20,549 bases of DNA. Source: Sedimenticola_A endophacoides (GTDB lineage: Bacteria; Pseudomonadota; Gammaproteobacteria; Chromatiales; Chromatiaceae). This document shows positions 16,281 through 20,549 of this stretch, piece after piece. The stretch is from assembly GCA_003062345.1 (NCBI GenBank), contig PQCO01000213.1:1-20549 (forward strand), read 5' to 3'. A program made the position numbers and the translations under genes. Under the pieces are notes generated by a model. That model worked only from the letters and a program-made list of their open reading frames with translations. It searched no databases and had not been told where the DNA came from. Each line of letters begins with the position of its first letter. Position 1 is the stretch's first letter.

Positions 16281-17987
16281 GTGTTGGACAATAACAAGAG
16301 CGATTCTGGAGGCCAGAGAACCTCCCCCCGTTTCCAGGTTCCAGGGAGCTGGAGTCGGCCCGATGTCCTGATCGCCTCACTGGGGATCAACATCCTGGCC
16401 CTGATGCTCCCCATGGTGGTGCTTCAAGTCTATGACCGCATCATCCCCAACCAGGCCCTGGACACCTTCACCGTCCTCATGTTCGGCATGCTGGCCGTCG
16501 CCCTGCTGGAGGCGTTCCTGCGCATCCTGCGCTCGGTGATGCTGGCCTGGGGCGGCGCCCGCTTCGAGCACCGCGAGAGCCTCAAGGCATTGCGGCATAT
16601 CCTTCATGCGGACACCCTGGCCTTCAACAGGGATCCGAGTGGAAATTATCTCAACCGCATGCAGGCGGTGGAGGAGGTGCATCAGTTCTATTCCGGCCAG
16701 TCGATGCTGCTGATGATGGACTTCCCCTTCATTCTGCTGTTCCTGGCCCTGATCTGGATCATCAGCGGGACGTTGATTCTGGTACCACTGACCCTGCTCG
16801 GGGTCTTCGCGGTGGCCTCCTATGTCATGGGCCAGCAACTACACAGGGCCCTCAAGGCGCGCCACCAGACCGACACCAACCGCCAGAATTTCCTGACCGA
16901 GGTGCTGAGCGGTATCCACACCGTCAAGTCGATGGCCATGGAGGCGCTGATGCAGCGTCGCTACGAGCGCCTCCAGGCACAGTCCGCTGCGCGGGTCGAG
17001 GAGCTGGCCCATATCAACAGCGTGGTGCAGGGCTTCGGCACCACCTTTTCCCAGCTGGCGATGGTCAGCTTCGTCGGCTTCGGCGCCGGGCTGGTGGTGG
17101 ACGGCACCCTCACCGTGGGCGCGCTGGCCGCCGGCACCATGCTCTCGGGCCGGGTCCTGCAACCGGGGCTCAAGGCGATGAGCCTCTGGACCCAGTTCCA
17201 GGGAGTACGTCTGGCCCTGGAGCGCTGCAACGAGATCTACGAAATGCCCCGGGAGCTCACCGGGCAGCTCAGCGGGCAGAAGCCGGTCGAAGGGCGCATC
17301 GAGCTGCGCAATGTCCGCTTCAAGTACCCGGAGCAGGAGCGGATGCTGCTCGACGGCATCTCCCTGGAGATCCGGCCGGGCGAGGCGATCGGTATCACCG
17401 GCAACAACGGCGTGGGCAAGAGTACCCTGATCGCCATCCTCACCGGCTTCATCCCCCCCTCCGAGGGGCAGGTCCTGCTCGACGACCATGAACTGGGCGA
17501 ATACGATCAGGAGTACCTGCGCCGTCAGATCGGCTTCATGCCCCAGCACGGCATCCTCTACGAGGGGACTATCCTGGAGAACATGACCCTGTTCCGCGAG
17601 GGGGCGGTGGTCGAGCACGCCATCGAGCTGTCACGGGAGCTGGGGCTGGACAAGATCATCGCCACCATGCCCGAGGGGCTCGACACACTGATTGGCGGTT
17701 CGGCGGTTGACACCCTGTCGGAGGGTGTACGCCAGAAGATCGTCATCGTGCGCTCCCTGGTGGGACACCCCAAGGTGGTGCTGTTCGACGACGCCAACGC
17801 CAGCTTCGACATCCGCAACGACTCCAACCTGTTGCGCATGATGCAGAAACTGCGGGGCGATCGCAGCATGGTGATCGTCTCCCATCGTCCGTCGTTCCTG
17901 CGCCTGTGTGACCGCCAGTTCGAACTGCGGCACGGGGTTCTCCGGCAGACCCGTTCCCACAAGCTGCAGATGGTGTTCAACCGCTGA
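16281..17987 (+). CDS. Type I secretion ABC exporter half-transporter, degenerate ATPase site
   Basis: This 568-residue half-transporter has a membrane domain (about 28-310) and a nucleotide-binding domain (about 340-555). It lacks the N-terminal C39-like domain of LapB/HlyB types. Walker A is intact, GNNGVGKST (374-382), and the H-loop His is 535. The signature is LSEGV (479-483) instead of LSGGQ. Walker B ends VVLFDD (499-504), with Asp504 in place of the catalytic Glu, and the following loop is ANASFD. It probably hydrolyses ATP poorly alone and pairs with the next gene, 8 nt downstream. The start is GTG16281 or TTG16284; the GGAG at 16274 is better spaced for the TTG. Position beside the RTX gene implies export of that protein across the inner membrane. 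Membrane-fusion and TolC-type partners are not in the window. Confidence 0.88.
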   Translation: MLDNNKSDSGGQRTSPRFQVPGSWSRPDVLIASLGINILALMLPMVVLQVYDRIIPNQALDTFTVLMFGMLAVALLEAFLRILRSVMLAWGGARFEHRESLKALRHILHADTLAFNRDPSGNYLNRMQAVEEVHQFYSGQSMLLMMDFPFILLFLALIWIISGTLILVPLTLLGVFAVASYVMGQQLHRALKARHQTDTNRQNFLTEVLSGIHTVKSMAMEALMQRRYERLQAQSAARVEELAHINSVVQGFGTTFSQLAMVSFVGFGAGLVVDGTLTVGALAAGTMLSGRVLQPGLKAMSLWTQFQGVRLALERCNEIYEMPRELTGQLSGQKPVEGRIELRNVRFKYPEQERMLLDGISLEIRPGEAIGITGNNGVGKSTLIAILTGFIPPSEGQVLLDDHELGEYDQEYLRRQIGFMPQHGILYEGTILENMTLFREGAVVEHAIELSRELGLDKIIATMPEGLDTLIGGSAVDTLSEGVRQKIVIVRSLVGHPKVVLFDDANASFDIRNDSNLLRMMQKLRGDRSMVIVSHRPSFLRLCDRQFELRHGVLRQTRSHKLQMVFNR

Positions 17988-17995
17988 GGCAGACC

Positions 17996-18628
17996 ATGAA
18001 CAGACAGGACCAAGATAACCAGAGCCCGCGCCCACCGGTCCTCACCGAGCAGATCAAGGATGCCCTGCGCGGCAACCGCCTCGGTTCCTTCCGCTGCGAC
18101 TCCCCCTTTACCGCCTGCCTGCTGCCGCTAGTCGAGGCCCTCGGGCGGCAACAGTTCGGGCGCGAGCTGGTCGAGGCGCTGCCCCATTTCGTCGACGAAA
18201 TCGACCTGGTTGAGCTGCGCAACATCCTGGTGGTACTGGGCTACGAGACCACCCCCTCGCGCACACCTCTGGAGCAGATCCGCCCGGAACTCTATCCGGC
18301 GATCTTCGTCGGCGATCAAGGAGAAGTCCTGGTGCTGATCGAGCGCTCCGGTGACGACATCCGCTACTTCGATGCGGTCGCCGGTTGTCACAAAGAGCAG
18401 CGGGCGCAATCGATAAAGGGAATCGCCTACCTGATCACCGATACTCACCAGACCCACGGCAGCAGCCCCAAGAGTCCTGACGAGCCCTGGTTCACCCGCC
18501 TCATGCGCCGCTTCCAGGGGCTGCTGTGGCATCTGTTCGCAATGAGTTTCCTGATCAACATCATCGCCCTGGCGGTGCCGCTGTTCATCATGATGGTCTA
18601 TGACAAAGTGATCGGCGCCGGCTCCATC
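17996..18628 (+). pseudogene. Type I secretion ABC exporter (LapB/HlyB-like), N-terminal fragment
   Basis: These 211 codons contain a C39-peptidase-like domain (about 25-150) without the catalytic Cys motif, so it is probably a substrate-binding domain. The first membrane helix and the typical VPLFIMMVYDKVIGAGS hinge follow. ATG17996 overlaps a ribosome-binding site TGAGG that includes the stop of the preceding ABC gene, so the pair is translationally coupled. After Ile211 the frame enters the 300-bp element and stops at 18664 after 11 foreign residues. The expected continuation, ETLPMMLAGI, resumes at 18929. Removing 300 bp restores an uninterrupted gene. As it stands the product would have one membrane helix and no ATPase. 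Confidence 0.85.
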
Positions 18629-18928
18629 GCTAACCGCCATGGAGAGCGAAGCGAAGGCGGTTAGTCCCCGATAGGCGTAGGCGCGGTTGTATGGCCGCAG
18701 TTACGACCGATAGGGAGTGACGTAGGGCATACAAATAGCGCATCCGACACGCCGTAGAGTCATTGTGGTCATCATGACGGAGTTGCGCACGAGCAGCTTT
18801 GCTGCAATGTGCGGGACGGAGTCGTGATGAGCGCAGGACGGTCGGGGCAGTAACGGCTGTCGCGTTGGCGAGTCGATTTTGGGGACTGGGATGTCCCAAA
18901 ATCTTTCACGAGGTAGCGACACTCTTGA
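18629..18928 (+). mobile_element. Complete 300-bp structured element inserted in ABC gene
   Basis: The boundaries come from the interrupted gene: codon 211 (ATC) ends at 18628 and codon 212 (GAG) begins at 18929, with 1-bp ambiguity. The left end is a hairpin, CTAACCGCC/GGCGGTTAG (18630-18664). The middle has a nested stem around GCAGC-TTT-GCTGC (18786-18813). Near the right end lies an 11-bp stem, GATTTTGGG(G)AC / GTCCCAAAATC (18875-18903). The ends do not form terminal inverted repeats and no target duplication beyond 1 bp is seen. It encodes no transposase; frames inside look accidental. The right part is identical to both window ends. It could be a non-autonomous element of the IS200/IS605 kind (hairpin ends, no duplication) or a mobile structured RNA; neither is shown. 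Confidence 0.85.
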
Positions 18929-20423
18929 GAGACCCTGCCCATGATGCTGGCCGGCATCCTCTCGGCCCTGCTGGCCGACATGGGCCTGCGCTACCTGCGG
19001 GCCAAGCTGCTGGGCAATGTGGCGGGGCGCATGGATTACCTGATCGGCGTCGAGACCTTCAAACAGCTGCTGCACCTGCCGCCGCTGTTCACCGAACGCT
19101 CCTCCACCGCCTCCCAGCTCTCGCGCCTGAAGCAGTTCGACGCGGTCCGCGACTTCTTCACCGGCCCCAATGCCAGCCTGCTGCTGGAGCTTCCGTTCGT
19201 GCTCCTGTTCGTCATCGTCATCGCCCTGGTGGCGGGCCCCGTCGCCCTGGTGCCGGTGGTGATGCTGGGCGTCTATATCGCCTTCGGCCTGATCTGGCTG
19301 CCGGCCAGCGCCGACCGGGGGATCCGCTCCGGGCGCTCGCGCAGCGATCGCCAGCAGATCCTCAGCCAGACCCTCGACGGCCGCCACGAGATCAAGGGGG
19401 TGGGTGCCGAGAGCGTCTGGTACGCCCGCTTCCGTGAATTCTCAGGCGAGGCGGTCACCGCCAACTACCACACCACCGTCTCCAACTCGGTGCTGCAATC
19501 CTTCGCCCAGGGCACCATGACCATCGCCGGCGTGGCGGTCATCGCCCTCGGCACCTACCGGGTGCTCGAAGGGGCGATGAGCATCGGCGCCCTGATCGCC
19601 ACCATGGCCCTGATCTGGCGGGTGCTGGGGCCGATCCAGAATGCCTTTCTCAGCTACAGCAAGTTCGAACAGGTGGTGATGGCGATCCGTCAGATCAATC
19701 AGTTGATGAGCCTCGAAGCGGAGCCCCAGACCGGGCGCTCCGCCCTGATGCTCAACGAGGTCGAGGGCCGCATCAACATCGACCGGGTCAGCTTCCGCTA
19801 CGGCCCCAACCAGGATCCCGCCCTGCTCGGCGTATCCTTCAGCGTGGAGCCCGGAGAGATGGTCGCCATCATGGGACAGACCGGCTCCGGCAAGTCGACC
19901 CTGATCAAACTGATCGCCGGCATGTACCGCGCCCAGGCGGGGGCGGTACTGCTGAACAAGTTTGACATCCGCCAGCTCAACGCCATGGACCTGCGCCGCT
20001 CCATCGCCTATGTCCCCCAGCAGGCGAAACTGTTCCACGGCACCATCGCCCAGAACCTGCGGCTGAACAACGTGATGGCGACCGACGAGGAGCTGCGCCA
20101 GGCGTGCGCCGAGGCGGGTGTGCTGGATGCAATCCTGAACATGCCCCAGGGTTTCGATACACGCATCGGCGACAAAAGCACCGAACGGCTGCCGCCGGGT
20201 TTTATCCGTGAGCTCTCCATGGCACGCGCCTTCCTGCGCCCGGCAAGGATCATCCTGCTGGACGAACCCGGCGCATCCCTGGACATGGAGAGTGACCAAC
20301 GCTTTATGGAGAGGATACGGCGCCTCAAGGGCAAGAAGACCATCATCATGGTATCCCACCGTCCCAGCCACGCGCGGCTGGCGGACAAGGTGGTGATACT
20401 CGACCAGGGCGCCGTGGCCTTCA
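18929..20423 (+). pseudogene. Type I secretion ABC exporter (LapB/HlyB-like), C-terminal fragment
   Basis: This continues the broken exporter as reconstructed residues 212 to about 709. Membrane helices run to about residue 470, followed by the ATPase. Walker A is GQTGSGKST (527-535) and Walker B is IILLDEP with catalytic Glu657. The H-loop His is 688. The signature is abnormal: LPPGF (632-636) for LSGGQ. Its strong site thus complements the weak site of the first ABC protein. ATG18941 could restart translation, though no good ribosome-binding site precedes it. At VVILDQGAVAFT the homology ends where the inverted repeat copy starts, so roughly the last 10-20 residues are lost or lie outside the window. 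The frame remains open to the window edge in repeat sequence. Confidence 0.85.
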
Positions 20424-20549
20424 CAAGAGTGTCGCTACCTCGTGAAAGATTTTGGGACATCCCAGTCCCCAAAATCGACTCGCCAACGCGACAGCCGTTA
20501 CTGCCCCGACCGTCCTGCGCTCATCACGACTCCGTCCCGCACATTGCAG
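20424..20549 (-). repeat. Repeat element copy 3, inverted, at window end
   Basis: This is the reverse complement of 18802-18927 without a mismatch. It ends two bases from the internal position at which copy 1 begins. Its right end faces the right end of copy 2, so 1.5 kb of the ABC gene lies between inverted copies. It cuts the ABC reading frame just before the normal C-terminus. Confidence 0.9.

Noticed and set aside
18630..18899. 89-codon minus-strand open frame inside the element
   Set aside because: It is composed wholly of element sequence, Arg/Ser/Leu-rich, with no ribosome-binding site or known domain. I treat it as accidental.
18629..18928. Element as a classical MITE or group II intron
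   Set aside because: Left CTAACCGCC and right CAAGAGTGT (reverse strand) are unrelated, so there are no terminal inverted repeats and no duplication is visible. I see no intron domain V-like hairpin with an AGC triad at the 3' end.

Overview
The window is GC-rich and its genes look gammaproteobacterial: proteobacterial-type gshA, a tail-specific protease, a YbbO-like dehydrogenase, a PomA/MotA fragment and a type I secretion locus. The mix would fit a Chromatiales-like or sulfur-oxidiser-like lineage, but that placement is an inference from gene content only. Both ends of the window stop inside the same repeat, at nearly the same internal base. It is therefore probably a whole assembly contig bounded by repeat copies.

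Layout. Bases 1-125 are the right-hand part of a 300-bp repeat element. It abuts, and truncates, a minus-strand motA/pomA gene (codons 1-76 remain, GTG start at 355), with a FliA-like promoter at 440-467. A YbbO-like short-chain dehydrogenase (761-1615, +) converges on a minus-strand housekeeping block. That block is transcribed from right to left: mazG, yjbQ, an M48 lipoprotein metalloprotease with TPRs, a DUF4743/Tnr3-type Nudix hydrolase, prc and gshA. The first four are packed with a 1-nt overlap, a 13-nt gap and a 3-nt gap. prc and gshA follow after 113 and 79 nt, and gshA has its own strong -10.

From 9241 to 16041 (minus) lies one giant gene for a 2266-residue acidic repeat protein with cadherin-like domains, VCBS domains and several RTX arrays. 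It has a type I secretion C-terminus and a terminator beyond its stop. A 239-bp intergenic region dense in dyads separates it from two plus-strand ABC exporter genes 8 nt apart. The two ATPases are degenerate in complementary ways, which suggests an asymmetric heterodimeric exporter for the giant protein.

The second ABC gene is broken twice. A complete 300-bp element (18629-18928) sits between codons 211 and 212, and an inverted copy (from 20424) cuts off the extreme C-terminus. The three repeat copies are identical where they overlap. If the assembly is right, the element has recently spread and damaged both flagellar motor and adhesin secretion genes, as expected in a genome giving up motility and surface secretion. 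The element has strong internal hairpins, no terminal inverted repeats, no clear target duplication and no transposase. It is the least explained object in the window.
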